Assembly: GCF_001423495.1 (NCBI RefSeq)
Contig: NZ_LMOG01000005.1
Coordinates: 134,397 to 198,396, forward strand
DNA from: Xanthomonas sp. Leaf131
Lineage (GTDB): Bacteria; Pseudomonadota; Gammaproteobacteria; Xanthomonadales; Xanthomonadaceae
DNA length: 64,000 nt
Direction of reading: 5' to 3'
Under the pieces are notes generated by a model. The model was not told the DNA's origin, ran no database searches, and saw only the letters and a list, made by a program, of their open reading frames with translations. Shown one piece after another: positions 54,303 through 63,032 of this stretch (positions are counted from its first letter, which is position 1; each line of letters opens with the position of its first letter). The translations under genes were made by a program, and so were the position numbers.

Positions 54303-56186
54303 ATGGACCCGCGCCTGCTCCCGTATTACACCCGCGAATTGCAGCATGTGCGTGACATGGGTGCGGAGTTTGCGCGCGAGTATCCAAAGATTGCCGGCCG
54401 GCTCGGCCTGGATGCGTTCGAGTGCGCTGACCCGTATGTGGAGCGGTTGCTGGAAGGCTTCGCCTTTCTCGCAGCACGCGTGCAACTCAAGCTGGATGCG
54501 CAGTATCCGGTGTTCACCCAGCACCTGCTGGAGATGGTCTACCCGCATTATCTGGCGCCGTTGCCATCGATGGCGGTGGTGCAGTTGCAGCCGGACCTGA
54601 AAGACAGCGGCCTGGCCGCTGGCGTCAACGTGCCGCGCCACAGCGCGCTGCATAGTCTGATCGGTGCCGGCGAGCGCACCGCCTGCGAATTCCGCACCGC
54701 GCATGCGGTGACCTTGTGGCCGCTGCAACTGGCCGAGGCCAAGTATCTGGAATCGCCGGCCGCACTGGCCGCTGCCGGCGTTGCATTGCCGCCAGGGCGC
54801 AGCGTACGTGCCGGCGTGCGCCTGCGCTTCGAGCTGGTGGGCGGTGCGCAGACGCAAGGATTGGCGCTGGATCGGCTGCCATTGTTCCTCGCCGGCGCCG
54901 ATGGCTTGCCCAAGCGCCTGTACGAACAACTGCATGCAGACACCACTGCCGTGATCGTGCGCGGCAACGATGCCGGTGGAGGTGCAGTGGAGATCACGCT
55001 GGGCGCCGATGCGCTGCAGATGCGCGGCTTTGCCGACGACGATGCACTGATTCCGTATGACGGCCGCTCGTTCAGCGGCTATCGCTTGCTGCAGGAATAC
55101 TTCGCCTGCCCGGAGCGCTTTCTGTTTGCCGAACTCGCCGGCCTGCGCGCGCCATTGCGGCGGCTGCACGGCAGCATTTTCGAAGTGGTGGTGTTGCTGG
55201 AACGCAGCCTGCCCAGCCTGGCCGCTGCGGTGAGCGCCGAGCACTTCAGGTTGTTCTGCACGCCGGCGATCAATCTGTTTCCGCGGCGTGCCGATCGCAT
55301 CCATCTGCAGGCCGGTGTGCACGAATACCATGTGCTGGCCGACCGCACCCGGCCGATGGATTTCGAGATCCATCACCTGGGCGAGGTCGAAGGCTTCGGC
55401 GATCGTCAGGAGCCGGAGCAACGCTTCACCGCGTTCTATGGCGGCGATGCACGCACCTGGCACGCACGGCACGGCGCGTTCTACAGCATGCGTCGTGAGC
55501 CGCGGCTATTGTCGGCACGTCAACGCCGCGATGGGGCGCGCTCCAGTTACGTGGGCAGCGAAGTCTTCGTCAGCCTGGTCGATGCCGACGACCAGGCGCA
55601 CAGCTCGCGCCTGCGTCAGCTTGGGCTGCAGCTGTGGTGCAGCAATCGCGATCTGCCGTTGCATATGCCGGTGGGCAAGGGCGCAACGGACTTCAGCATG
55701 GATAGCGGCGTGCCGGTGCAGAGCGTGCGCTGCGTGGCCGGCCCGACCAAGCCGCGCCCGGCATTGTCCGATGGGCAGACCGCGTGGCGCTTGCTCAGTC
55801 AATTGCAGCTCAATTATCTGTCGTTGTTCGAAGATGGACCGGACGGCGCCGCCGCATTGCGCGAGATCCTCACGTTGTACTGCGATCCGTTCGATGCTTC
55901 CGCGCAGCGGCAGATCGAAGGCGTCAAGCACGTGACCGGCAAACCGATCGTGCGGCGCATTCCGGTGCCCGGCCCGATCACCTTCGGCCGCGGTCTGGAG
56001 ATCACGCTCACCTGCGAAGACGCCGCGTTCGAGGGCACCGGCGCGTTCCTGCTGGCCTCGGTGCTGCGGCACTTCTTTGCGCGCTATGTCTCGGTGAATT
56101 CCTTCACCGAAACCGTGCTGCGCACCACCGAACGCAACGAGGTGGCGCGATGGCCAGCCCAGCCCGGCTCCCGGCCGCGCCTGTGA
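54303..56186 (+). CDS. tssF: T6SS baseplate protein TssF
   Basis: 627 residues. Opens MDPRLLPYYTRELQHVRDMG, typical of TssF/VasA, then FAREYPKIAGRLGLDAFECA and VERLLEGFAFLAARVQLKLD. The middle includes FFVYPHYLAP-like text (LEMVYPHYLAPLPSMAVVQL) and the C-terminal LRHFFARYVSVNSFTETVLR. It assembles with TssG, TssK and TssE at the baseplate. Its last 37 bases overlap the next ORF, tssG, consistent with coupled production at the fixed TssF2-TssG1 ratio. Confidence 0.95.
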   Translation: MDPRLLPYYTRELQHVRDMGAEFAREYPKIAGRLGLDAFECADPYVERLLEGFAFLAARVQLKLDAQYPVFTQHLLEMVYPHYLAPLPSMAVVQLQPDLKDSGLAAGVNVPRHSALHSLIGAGERTACEFRTAHAVTLWPLQLAEAKYLESPAALAAAGVALPPGRSVRAGVRLRFELVGGAQTQGLALDRLPLFLAGADGLPKRLYEQLHADTTAVIVRGNDAGGGAVEITLGADALQMRGFADDDALIPYDGRSFSGYRLLQEYFACPERFLFAELAGLRAPLRRLHGSIFEVVVLLERSLPSLAAAVSAEHFRLFCTPAINLFPRRADRIHLQAGVHEYHVLADRTRPMDFEIHHLGEVEGFGDRQEPEQRFTAFYGGDARTWHARHGAFYSMRREPRLLSARQRRDGARSSYVGSEVFVSLVDADDQAHSSRLRQLGLQLWCSNRDLPLHMPVGKGATDFSMDSGVPVQSVRCVAGPTKPRPALSDGQTAWRLLSQLQLNYLSLFEDGPDGAAALREILTLYCDPFDASAQRQIEGVKHVTGKPIVRRIPVPGPITFGRGLEITLTCEDAAFEGTGAFLLASVLRHFFARYVSVNSFTETVLRTTERNEVARWPAQPGSRPRL

Positions 56187-57190
56187 GCGCTGGCACTGCC
56201 GCGCTGGAACAGGCGCTGCAGGCCCGGCCACAGGACTTCACCCCGTTCGCGGCCTTGCGCGCGCTGGAGCGCTGCCACCCGCAGCAACCGCGACTGGGTG
56301 AATCGGCGCGGGCCAGCGACGATGTGTTGCGCTTGCGGCATACGCCATCGCTGGCGTTCGCACCGCGCGCGTTGGAGCGCTACGTTCCGGCTAAAGACGA
56401 TCAACCAGCAGCGTTGTATGGCGTGTTTCTGGGGTTATTCGGCCCCAATGCACCGTTGCCACTGCACCTGACCGAATACGCCATCGAGCGTGCGCAGCAA
56501 GCCAAGGACGGCACCTTTGCCGCATTCGCCGATGTGTTCCATCACCGTATGCTGAGCCTGTTCTACCGCGCCTGGGCGCAGGCGCAGCCCAGCGTGCAGG
56601 CCGAGCGGCAAGCGAGCGATCAGTTCCGCGCCTGGCTGGATGCGTTGGTGGGTATCGCCAGCCCGCATCTGCGTGAGCGCGACGCACTGCCCGACGATGC
56701 ACGTCGCTACTACGCCGGCCGTCTTGGTGCCGCTACGCGTACGCCGGAAGGCTTGCGCGCCTTGTTGCAGCAGTTGTTCGACTGGCCGGTGCAGGTGCAG
56801 GAATTCATCGCCGAATGGATGCGCCTGCCGGCCGATGCGCAGTTGCAACTGGGTGTTGGTCCACGCAACGCACGGCTGGGCGTGGACAGCGTGGTCGGCG
56901 CACAGGTGCGTGGCGCGCAACAGCGTGTGCGCATTCGTTTGGGGCCGCTGCCGCGGATTGCATTTCAACGCTTTCTGCCCGGTGGGCAGGCGCTACGCCA
57001 ACTCACCGCTGCGGTGCGCACGTATCTGGGCGATGAACTCGGTTGGGAACTGCAGCTGCTGCTCAAGTCTGACGAAGTGCCCACGCCGCACCTGGCGCGC
57101 AATAGCCGGCTTGGCCTGGACACCTGGCTCGGCCGCCGCGCCTGGAGCATTGCCGACGCCGACGAGGTGGTGCTGCGCCCTTCCGGGTGA
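56150..57190 (+). CDS. tssG: T6SS baseplate protein TssG
   Basis: 346 residues from the ATG at 56150 inside tssF. TssG features: FTPFAALRALERCHPQQPRL, PSLAFAPRALERYV, LYGVFLGLFGPNAPLPLHLT, and FHHRMLSLFYRAWAQAQPSV, then LRALLQQLFDWPVQVQEFIA. It connects the TssF dimer to TssK in the wedge. The in-frame region upstream of 56150 overlaps tssF completely and is not used. Confidence 0.95.
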   Translation: MASPARLPAAPVSAGTAALEQALQARPQDFTPFAALRALERCHPQQPRLGESARASDDVLRLRHTPSLAFAPRALERYVPAKDDQPAALYGVFLGLFGPNAPLPLHLTEYAIERAQQAKDGTFAAFADVFHHRMLSLFYRAWAQAQPSVQAERQASDQFRAWLDALVGIASPHLRERDALPDDARRYYAGRLGAATRTPEGLRALLQQLFDWPVQVQEFIAEWMRLPADAQLQLGVGPRNARLGVDSVVGAQVRGAQQRVRIRLGPLPRIAFQRFLPGGQALRQLTAAVRTYLGDELGWELQLLLKSDEVPTPHLARNSRLGLDTWLGRRAWSIADADEVVLRPSG

Positions 57191-57245
57191 CGCGCACCGC
57201 CAACCGATTCGCTCACGCCTCAACTTTCGATTCAAGGACGCACCA

Positions 57246-60023
57246 ATGGCCGAGATCTCCCGCAGTGCCCTGTTCGGCAAGCTCAATCCGCTGGCCTATC
57301 GCGGCATCGAAAGCGCCACGGTGTTCTGCAAGCTGCGCGGCAACCCGTATGTGGAGCTGGTGCATTGGCTGCATCAGTTGCTGCAGCTGCAGGACTCGGA
57401 TCTGCATCGCATCATCAAGCACTTTCAGCTCAATCCCTCCACGCTGGCGCGCGATGTCACCGCCGCGCTGGATGGCTTGCCGCGGGGCTCCACTGCGGTG
57501 ACCGATCTGTCGGCGAATGTGGAAGAAGCGGTGGAGCGCGGTTGGGTGTATGCCTCGCTCAGCTTCGGCGAGGCGCAGGTACGCACCGGCTATCTGGTGG
57601 TCGGTATTCTGAGCGTGCGTGGTTTGCGCAATGCGTTGCTGGCGATCTCCAAGGAGTTCGACAAGCTCAAGCCCGCTGTACTCAACGAACACTTTGCGCA
57701 GATCGTGGCTGGCTCGCCGGAAGATGGATTACTGCCTAGCGATGGATTCTCGCTCGGCCAGACTGCCGCACCGGGCGAAGCGAGCGGGGCGATTGCGCCG
57801 GCCGCAATGGGCAAACAGGAAGCGCTGAAGAAGTTCACCACCGACCTCACCGCGCAGGCGCGCGAAGGCAAGCTCGACCCGATCATCGGTCGCGACGACG
57901 AGATCCGTCAGGTGGTCGACATCCTAATGCGCCGCCGCCAGAACAACCCGATCCTGGTCGGTGAAGCCGGTGTCGGCAAGACCGCGGTAGTCGAAGGCTT
58001 CGCGCAACGCATCGCACGCGGCGACGTGCCGCCGGCGCTGAAAGACGTACAACTGCGCACGCTGGATGTTGGCCTGCTGCAGGCCGGCGCCAGCATGAAG
58101 GGCGAGTTCGAACAGCGCCTGCGCGCGGTGATCGATGAAGTGCAGGCCAGCCCCAAGCCGATCATTCTGTTTGTCGATGAAACCCACACCCTGGTCGGCG
58201 CCGGTGGCGCGGCGGGCACCGGCGATGCGGCGAATCTGCTCAAGCCCGCGTTGGCGCGCGGCACCCTGCGCACGGTGGGTGCCACCACCTTTGCCGAATA
58301 CAAGAAGTACATCGAAAAAGATCCCGCATTGAGCCGTCGCTTTCAGGCCGTGCAGGTGGACGAGCCGGACGAAGCCAAGGCCGTGCGCATGATGCGCGGC
58401 GTCGCCTCGATGATGGAGCAGCACCACAGCGTGCAGATCCTCGACGAAGCGCTGGAAGCCGCCGTCAAACTCAGCCACCGCTATATTCCCGCGCGACAGC
58501 TGCCGGACAAATCGGTGAGCCTGCTCGACACCGCCTGCGCGCGCGTGGCAGTGAGCCTGCACGCCACGCCTGCCGAAGTGGACGACAGCCGTCGCCGCAT
58601 CGAATCGCTGGACACCGAACACGCCATCATCGAGCGCGAGCGTGCGATTGGCATCGTGGTGGAGGAGCGTGCTGTCGCGTGCGCAGGCTTGTTGGATGTT
58701 GAGCGCAGCCGGCTGCGTGATCTTGAGCAACGCTGGGTTGCCGAGAAAGCATTGGTCGACGAACTGTTGTCGCTACGCGCGCAACTTCGCAGCGGAAACG
58801 CGCCGGTCGAGGGCACTGGCAGCGCACTGGAAGCAGAGGCCGATGCCGAGCAGATCGCGTCTGGCGACACAGCGGTGCTCGAGGCACCGGTGCACGTGGA
58901 TCGCGACACGCTGTTAGCGCGCCTGCAACTGGTGCAGGCCGAGTTGGGCGCACTGCAGGGCGAATCGCCATTGATCCTGCCCACTGTCGATTATCAAGCC
59001 GTCGCCTCAGTGGTCGCCGACTGGACCGGCATCCCGGTCGGGCGCATGGCGCGCAACGAGATCGACACCGTGCTGCGTCTGCCGGAGCTGCTGGCCAAGC
59101 GCGTGATCGGCCAGGACCACGCCATGGAGATGATCGCCAAGCGCATCCAGACCAGCCGCGCCGGCCTGGACAACCCCGACAAACCGATCGGTGTGTTCCT
59201 GCTTGCCGGCACCTCCGGCGTGGGCAAGACCGAAACCGCACTCGCTCTGGCAGAAACCTTGTACGGCGGCGAACAAAACCTGATCACCATCAACATGAGC
59301 GAGTACCAAGAGGCCCACACCGTCTCCTCGCTCAAGGGCGCACCGCCGGGCTATGTCGGTTATGGCGAAGGCGGCGTCCTCACCGAAGCAGTGCGGCGCA
59401 AACCCTACTCGGTGGTGCTGCTGGATGAGGTGGAAAAAGCCCACCCCGACGTGCACGAACTGTTCTTCCAGGTCTTCGACAAGGGCTGGATGGAAGACGG
59501 CGAAGGCCGCCGCATCGACTTCCGCAACACCTTGATCATCCTCACCAGCAACGCTGGTACCGACCTCATTGCCAGCCTGTACAAGGACCCGGAATTGATG
59601 CCGGATCCGGAGGACATGGCAAAGGCCATTCGCGAGCCGTTGTTGAAGGTGTTTCCCCCGGCATTGCTCGGGCGCCTGGTGGCGATTCCGTATTACCCGC
59701 TGAGCAACGACATGCTCGGGCAGATCGTCAGGCTGCAGTTGAACCGGATCAAGAAGCGGATCGAGGAGCGTTACAAGATTCCGTTGGAGTACGACGATTC
59801 GGTGGTGGAGCTGGTGGTTAGCCGGTGCACGGAGAGCGAATCGGGCGGCCGGATGATCGATGCGATCTTGACCAATTCGATGTTGCCGGAGATCAGTCGG
59901 GAGTTCATGACCAGGCTCGTGGGGGACCGTGTGGCCGAGCGTGTTTCCGTGGAGGCGGTGGATGGGACGTTCCGCTATGAATTCGATCGTTCCGCAGCGT
60001 CCGAAGTATCGCATCGTCCGTGA
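57246..60023 (+). CDS. clpV: T6SS AAA+ ATPase ClpV (TssH)
   Basis: 925 residues. N-terminal Clp-N domain with the sheath-binding groove (LNPLAYRGIESATVFCKLRG, VELVHWLHQLLQLQDSDLHR). Two ATPase modules carry Walker A sequences VGEAGVGKTAVVEGFAQ near residue 239 and AGTSGVGKTETALALAE near 653. The intervening coiled middle region and TSNAGTDLIASLYKDPELMP in the second module are ClpV-like. It pulls TssC from contracted sheaths and recycles TssB/TssC. It ends the conserved structural block here; two candidate effector genes follow. Confidence 0.96.
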   Translation: MAEISRSALFGKLNPLAYRGIESATVFCKLRGNPYVELVHWLHQLLQLQDSDLHRIIKHFQLNPSTLARDVTAALDGLPRGSTAVTDLSANVEEAVERGWVYASLSFGEAQVRTGYLVVGILSVRGLRNALLAISKEFDKLKPAVLNEHFAQIVAGSPEDGLLPSDGFSLGQTAAPGEASGAIAPAAMGKQEALKKFTTDLTAQAREGKLDPIIGRDDEIRQVVDILMRRRQNNPILVGEAGVGKTAVVEGFAQRIARGDVPPALKDVQLRTLDVGLLQAGASMKGEFEQRLRAVIDEVQASPKPIILFVDETHTLVGAGGAAGTGDAANLLKPALARGTLRTVGATTFAEYKKYIEKDPALSRRFQAVQVDEPDEAKAVRMMRGVASMMEQHHSVQILDEALEAAVKLSHRYIPARQLPDKSVSLLDTACARVAVSLHATPAEVDDSRRRIESLDTEHAIIERERAIGIVVEERAVACAGLLDVERSRLRDLEQRWVAEKALVDELLSLRAQLRSGNAPVEGTGSALEAEADAEQIASGDTAVLEAPVHVDRDTLLARLQLVQAELGALQGESPLILPTVDYQAVASVVADWTGIPVGRMARNEIDTVLRLPELLAKRVIGQDHAMEMIAKRIQTSRAGLDNPDKPIGVFLLAGTSGVGKTETALALAETLYGGEQNLITINMSEYQEAHTVSSLKGAPPGYVGYGEGGVLTEAVRRKPYSVVLLDEVEKAHPDVHELFFQVFDKGWMEDGEGRRIDFRNTLIILTSNAGTDLIASLYKDPELMPDPEDMAKAIREPLLKVFPPALLGRLVAIPYYPLSNDMLGQIVRLQLNRIKKRIEERYKIPLEYDDSVVELVVSRCTESESGGRMIDAILTNSMLPEISREFMTRLVGDRVAERVSVEAVDGTFRYEFDRSAASEVSHRP

Positions 60024-60053
60024 ACCACATCCATTGCATGAGGAGAGCCATAG

Positions 60054-61070
60054 ATGGCCACGAAGGAGCAGCGTGAAGCGGCTTTCAATACCTTCGTCCA
60101 GAAGGTAACCGCTGTCAGAGGGCCTGGCAGTGGCTATGTTTTTTCTTTCAACGAAAGCAATAGCTGCCTGCAGCATCTGATTCCTGCAATGCGCGCGGAT
60201 CTGGGTGTGGGTAAAATGAAACTGAAATCGTTCAAGAGGCTGCGAGAAGCCCTTGTGCTGGCGCATCCCAATGACTCGGCAAAGTATAAGCCGGCCTTGG
60301 ACTGGGCAGAGGCCAACTACCCATTCGATTTCCGCGACGCGGACATCAAGATCGCCAGGCAGGTCTGTGGTCGATTATTGGATGTAAAGATCGCCGACGT
60401 GGATTTCAGTCCGAATGTAACCAAGGCGGCCAAGGAGCTGCGTCTTGGCGATGGGCGGACCCTGTACGACACAATCAAGCAGGACTTCGATACGGTCGTG
60501 ACCGACGTTGTCAAGGAAGTTCGCAGGGTCAAGAAATACGACAAGGACGGAAACGAATTCTTTCAGGAGCTGCTTGTGCCGAGAACTGTATCCGTCGATG
60601 GCGCTGCCGAGCGCGCCCCGGAGCAGTCGAAGTTCTATATCGACCATGACAAGGCGATGAGCAGTGCCAAGGTTCTGAATGTCGGAAATAAGATGGGTGA
60701 GGATGGCTTGAGGATCATAGCGCTCAATGTGATCCAGAATCGTTTCGCTGTCTGTGAATCCATTGCCGCGACGATCGTCTATCAATGCAGGCAACAAGGA
60801 TTCCACGGCAGGATCGAGTGGATAGGCATTCCTTACGGGCCGAAAACGGGACACGCAATCGTTGTTGCGCATCGGGAGGGCGATGAAGTCAATAATCCAT
60901 CAAGCTGGGGAGATAATTGGTTCATCATGGACATGTGGTACTACAACCTGGGGATGAGGGATCGCTATCTCTGGTCAACCAAGCAGGAGCAGGCGGACTA
61001 CCTTCAGAAGGACATCACCGATTACATCGGTGTGAATGGCGGCCTGAAGCTGATGGGGGGCATCGGCTGA
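60054..61070 (+). CDS. Candidate T6SS effector with papain-fold-like Cys-His-Asp triad
   Basis: 338 residues, 30 bases after clpV, with an AGGAGA ribosome site. No signal peptide and no known N-terminal T6SS tag. In the C-terminal third, NRFAVCESIAATIVYQCRQQ puts Cys234 at the start of a helix, YGPKTGHAIVVAH gives His267 on a strand, and WFIMDMWYYN gives Asp293. That order and spacing (33 and 26 residues) are what papain-like or transglutaminase-like folds show. The N-terminal half (MKLKSFKRLREALVLAHPND, FSPNVTKAAKELRLGDGRTL) is helical and unknown. Third-position bases are visibly less GC-rich than in tss genes. It could be a cysteine protease, deamidase or acyltransferase; the enzyme class is inferred. 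Confidence 0.6.
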   Translation: MATKEQREAAFNTFVQKVTAVRGPGSGYVFSFNESNSCLQHLIPAMRADLGVGKMKLKSFKRLREALVLAHPNDSAKYKPALDWAEANYPFDFRDADIKIARQVCGRLLDVKIADVDFSPNVTKAAKELRLGDGRTLYDTIKQDFDTVVTDVVKEVRRVKKYDKDGNEFFQELLVPRTVSVDGAAERAPEQSKFYIDHDKAMSSAKVLNVGNKMGEDGLRIIALNVIQNRFAVCESIAATIVYQCRQQGFHGRIEWIGIPYGPKTGHAIVVAHREGDEVNNPSSWGDNWFIMDMWYYNLGMRDRYLWSTKQEQADYLQKDITDYIGVNGGLKLMGGIG

Positions 61071-61409
61071 TGCAAAAACGGTCGAAAGCCAACTGAACCA
61101 TCAGGGTCCAAAGAGGGCGGTCCAAAGGAGTCTCCAAAGGTGTCAGAGTCATTATTCGACCCCATTTGGAGGCGGCGTTTGGCCCTCCGCACGGCCGAAT
61201 AGTCCCGCAACGGCAGAGTATCGCTTAGATTTTGGCCTGGTAGCGACAGCGAGCAAGTACAGAAAGCTCGGAATCGAACAGGTCCGCTTTGTAATGGCCC
61301 TCCCACAGCCAACCGCCCGCCACGCAGACACACAATCGGTGCAATGGATTGAAGCGTCGATTCCGCGCACTTTGAACATCATGGATTTCAATGCAGGTCG
61401 AGACGTTAT
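61071..61409. other. Gap between candidate effectors with a duplicated 30-bp segment
   Basis: 339 bases without a convincing gene. Near the start CCAAA occurs three times (61098-61136). CCCATTTGGAGGCGGCGTTT (from 61161) recurs as CCCATTTAGAGGCAGCGTTT at 63121; over 61161-61190 versus 63121-63150 26 of 30 bases match. It lies upstream of the phosphatase-like gene and may mark an old duplication or recombination boundary. Confidence 0.5.
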
Positions 61410-62162
61410 ATGCCGGAAAAGAATGGTTGGACAATCACAGTCGAAAAAGGCGGCGGCATTCTCACCAATGGCGATCTGCGCATCGTCTTTGGCAAGAAAA
61501 AGTATGCAATGGGCAACACCATGGAATGGGCGCGCATTGACCTGACCAAGATGGCGCATGGCGACTATACACGCGACACGTCGGAGAACACCGTGCCGCG
61601 CTTCATCGCGGCCGCGGACAGGATGTCGAGCCTGTTCAAGGCCGGAGGAAAGACAGTGACTGTCAATTGCATGAACGGGAACAGTAGAACCTCCTTCGCG
61701 CTGATCGTCTATCTGATTCGTCATCAAGACTTTTCATGGGACGACGCGTCCAAGCTGATAGCGGGCGGCCAGGCGGAGCGAAAGGACATTCGCTTCAATC
61801 TCAATGCGGAGGGCCACAACGGGAGATACTCCGAGTGGGTAAAAGTATGGATCAAAAAGGGGAGCATGAAACGTGGTGGAGACGTCGACTACATGGGGGC
61901 CCACTCAGGCGTCACCCAGGAAAGGAACAAGACGGTCTTCATGGTGTATGACAAGTGGCCGGGAGTCCGCAAACGCAAGCACGAGGAGCAAATCGCACAC
62001 GACGAAGAGTCCGATGAGCTGCCCCGTCCCACCAAAAAGCGCAAGACCCATACGCCGGAAGCAGAAAGACTCAGAGCGGAGGCAATACGCTTCCTGAGGG
62101 AAAACCCCTATGCGGGAAGCTACACACGAAGTGGTAGATCCTTCAAAGGGGACGGAATCTGA
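61410..62162 (+). CDS. Candidate effector: dual-specificity-phosphatase-like protein with NLS-like clusters
   Basis: 250 residues. TVTVNCMNGNSRTSFALIVY holds a Cys87-X5-Arg93-Thr loop, the active-site signature of protein tyrosine/dual-specificity phosphatases (Asn replaces the usual preceding His). Asp56, 31 residues upstream in GDYTRDTSENT, sits where the general acid lies in small DSPs, and WARIDLTKMAHG resembles the preceding strand. The C-terminal tail is charged, with RKRK at 187-190 and KKRK at 209-212 (PRPTKKRKTHTP), resembling a bipartite nuclear localisation signal. Lower GC than neighbours. An in-frame stop precedes the only ATG, so the start is secure. A eukaryote-directed effector is the attractive reading; an internal regulatory phosphatase is the alternative. 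Confidence 0.62.
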   Translation: MPEKNGWTITVEKGGGILTNGDLRIVFGKKKYAMGNTMEWARIDLTKMAHGDYTRDTSENTVPRFIAAADRMSSLFKAGGKTVTVNCMNGNSRTSFALIVYLIRHQDFSWDDASKLIAGGQAERKDIRFNLNAEGHNGRYSEWVKVWIKKGSMKRGGDVDYMGAHSGVTQERNKTVFMVYDKWPGVRKRKHEEQIAHDEESDELPRPTKKRKTHTPEAERLRAEAIRFLRENPYAGSYTRSGRSFKGDGI

Positions 62163-62177
62163 AGTTTCCCAGCCTTA

Positions 62178-63032
62178 GAGCGTGTTATGAACTTTGCCCT
62201 TGTCACGCTAACGTATGCGGATGAAGCCTCGTAAGCCATATCCGACCGATATCTCCGACGAAGAATGGGCCTTTGCTGCGCCATATCTCACACTGATGGA
62301 TGCGCAAGCACCGCAGCGCAAATACGCGCTACGCGCGATGTTCAACGCACTGCGCTGGATCGCACGCGCCGGCGCACCGTGGCGATTGCTTCCCAACGAT
62401 TTCCCGCCTTGGGAGGCGGTGTATCAGCAAACGCAGCGCTGGCTGCAGGCAGGCTGCTTTGAAGCCATGGTCAGCGATCTGCGCTCACTCTTGCGTGTGG
62501 CACAGGGGAAGAAAGGCCAGCCGAGCGCGGTGATTTTGATGGCCGTACGCTGCAGTCCACCTGTGAAAGTGGGCCGCGTGCTGGATACGATGGTTATAAG
62601 CGCAAGAAGGGAAGCAAGGTGCACATGGCAGTCGATACGCTGGGACATCTGCTCGCCGTCCAGGTCACGCCGGCCAATGAGCAGGAACGCGCGCAGGTCC
62701 GTTCGTTGGCCCAAGAGGTACAACACGTGACCGGCGAGACGGTCAAGATCGCTTTTGTCGATCAGGGTTACACCGGTCAAGAGCCGGCGCAGGCGGCCAA
62801 GGAAGAAGGCATCGAGTTGCACGTCATCAAGCTGCAAGAAGCGAAAAAAGGCTTTGTCTTGCTGCCGCGCCGCTGGGTCGTCGAGCGTAGCTTCGGCTGG
62901 GTCAATCGCTTCAGACGACTGGCACGCGACTATGAGCGATTGCCGGAAACCTTGGCCGGTTTGCACTTTGTCGTCTTTACGATCTGATGCTTGGAAATGC
63001 AGTCACGCTCTTTCAAAGTTCATAACACGCTC
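62178..63032 (+). mobile_element. IS5-family insertion sequence, about 855 bp
   Basis: Bounded by perfect 19-bp inverted repeats GAGCGTGTTATGAACTTTG (62178-62196) and its complement (63014-63032). The flanks share only TA directly outside (CCTTA at the left, TAGCT at the right), so a longer target duplication is not evident. The inside encodes an IS5-type transposase broken by a frameshift. The element begins 15 bases after the stop of the phosphatase-like gene. Confidence 0.9.
62215..62987 (+). pseudogene. IS5-family transposase, frameshifted
   Basis: The N-terminal part (MRMKPRKPYPTDISDEEWAF, then KYALRAMFNALRWIARAGAP and WRLLPNDFPPWEAVYQQTQR) runs in one frame to about 62545. The catalytic part then continues in the -1 frame: [20 protein letters not shown] followed by [20 protein letters not shown], and finishes with [20 protein letters not shown] (DDE glutamate region) and LHFVVFTI. 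Missing one G in ATTTTGATGG would restore a single ORF. IS5 relatives of this type sometimes use two frames, but no classic slip site is present, so I regard it as inactive or requiring unusual recoding. Confidence 0.8.

Noticed and set aside
60375-60872. Minus-strand frame inside the papain-like effector gene
   Set aside because: The plus-strand frame is complete with ribosome site and a conserved-looking active site; the reverse frame has no start signal or motif.
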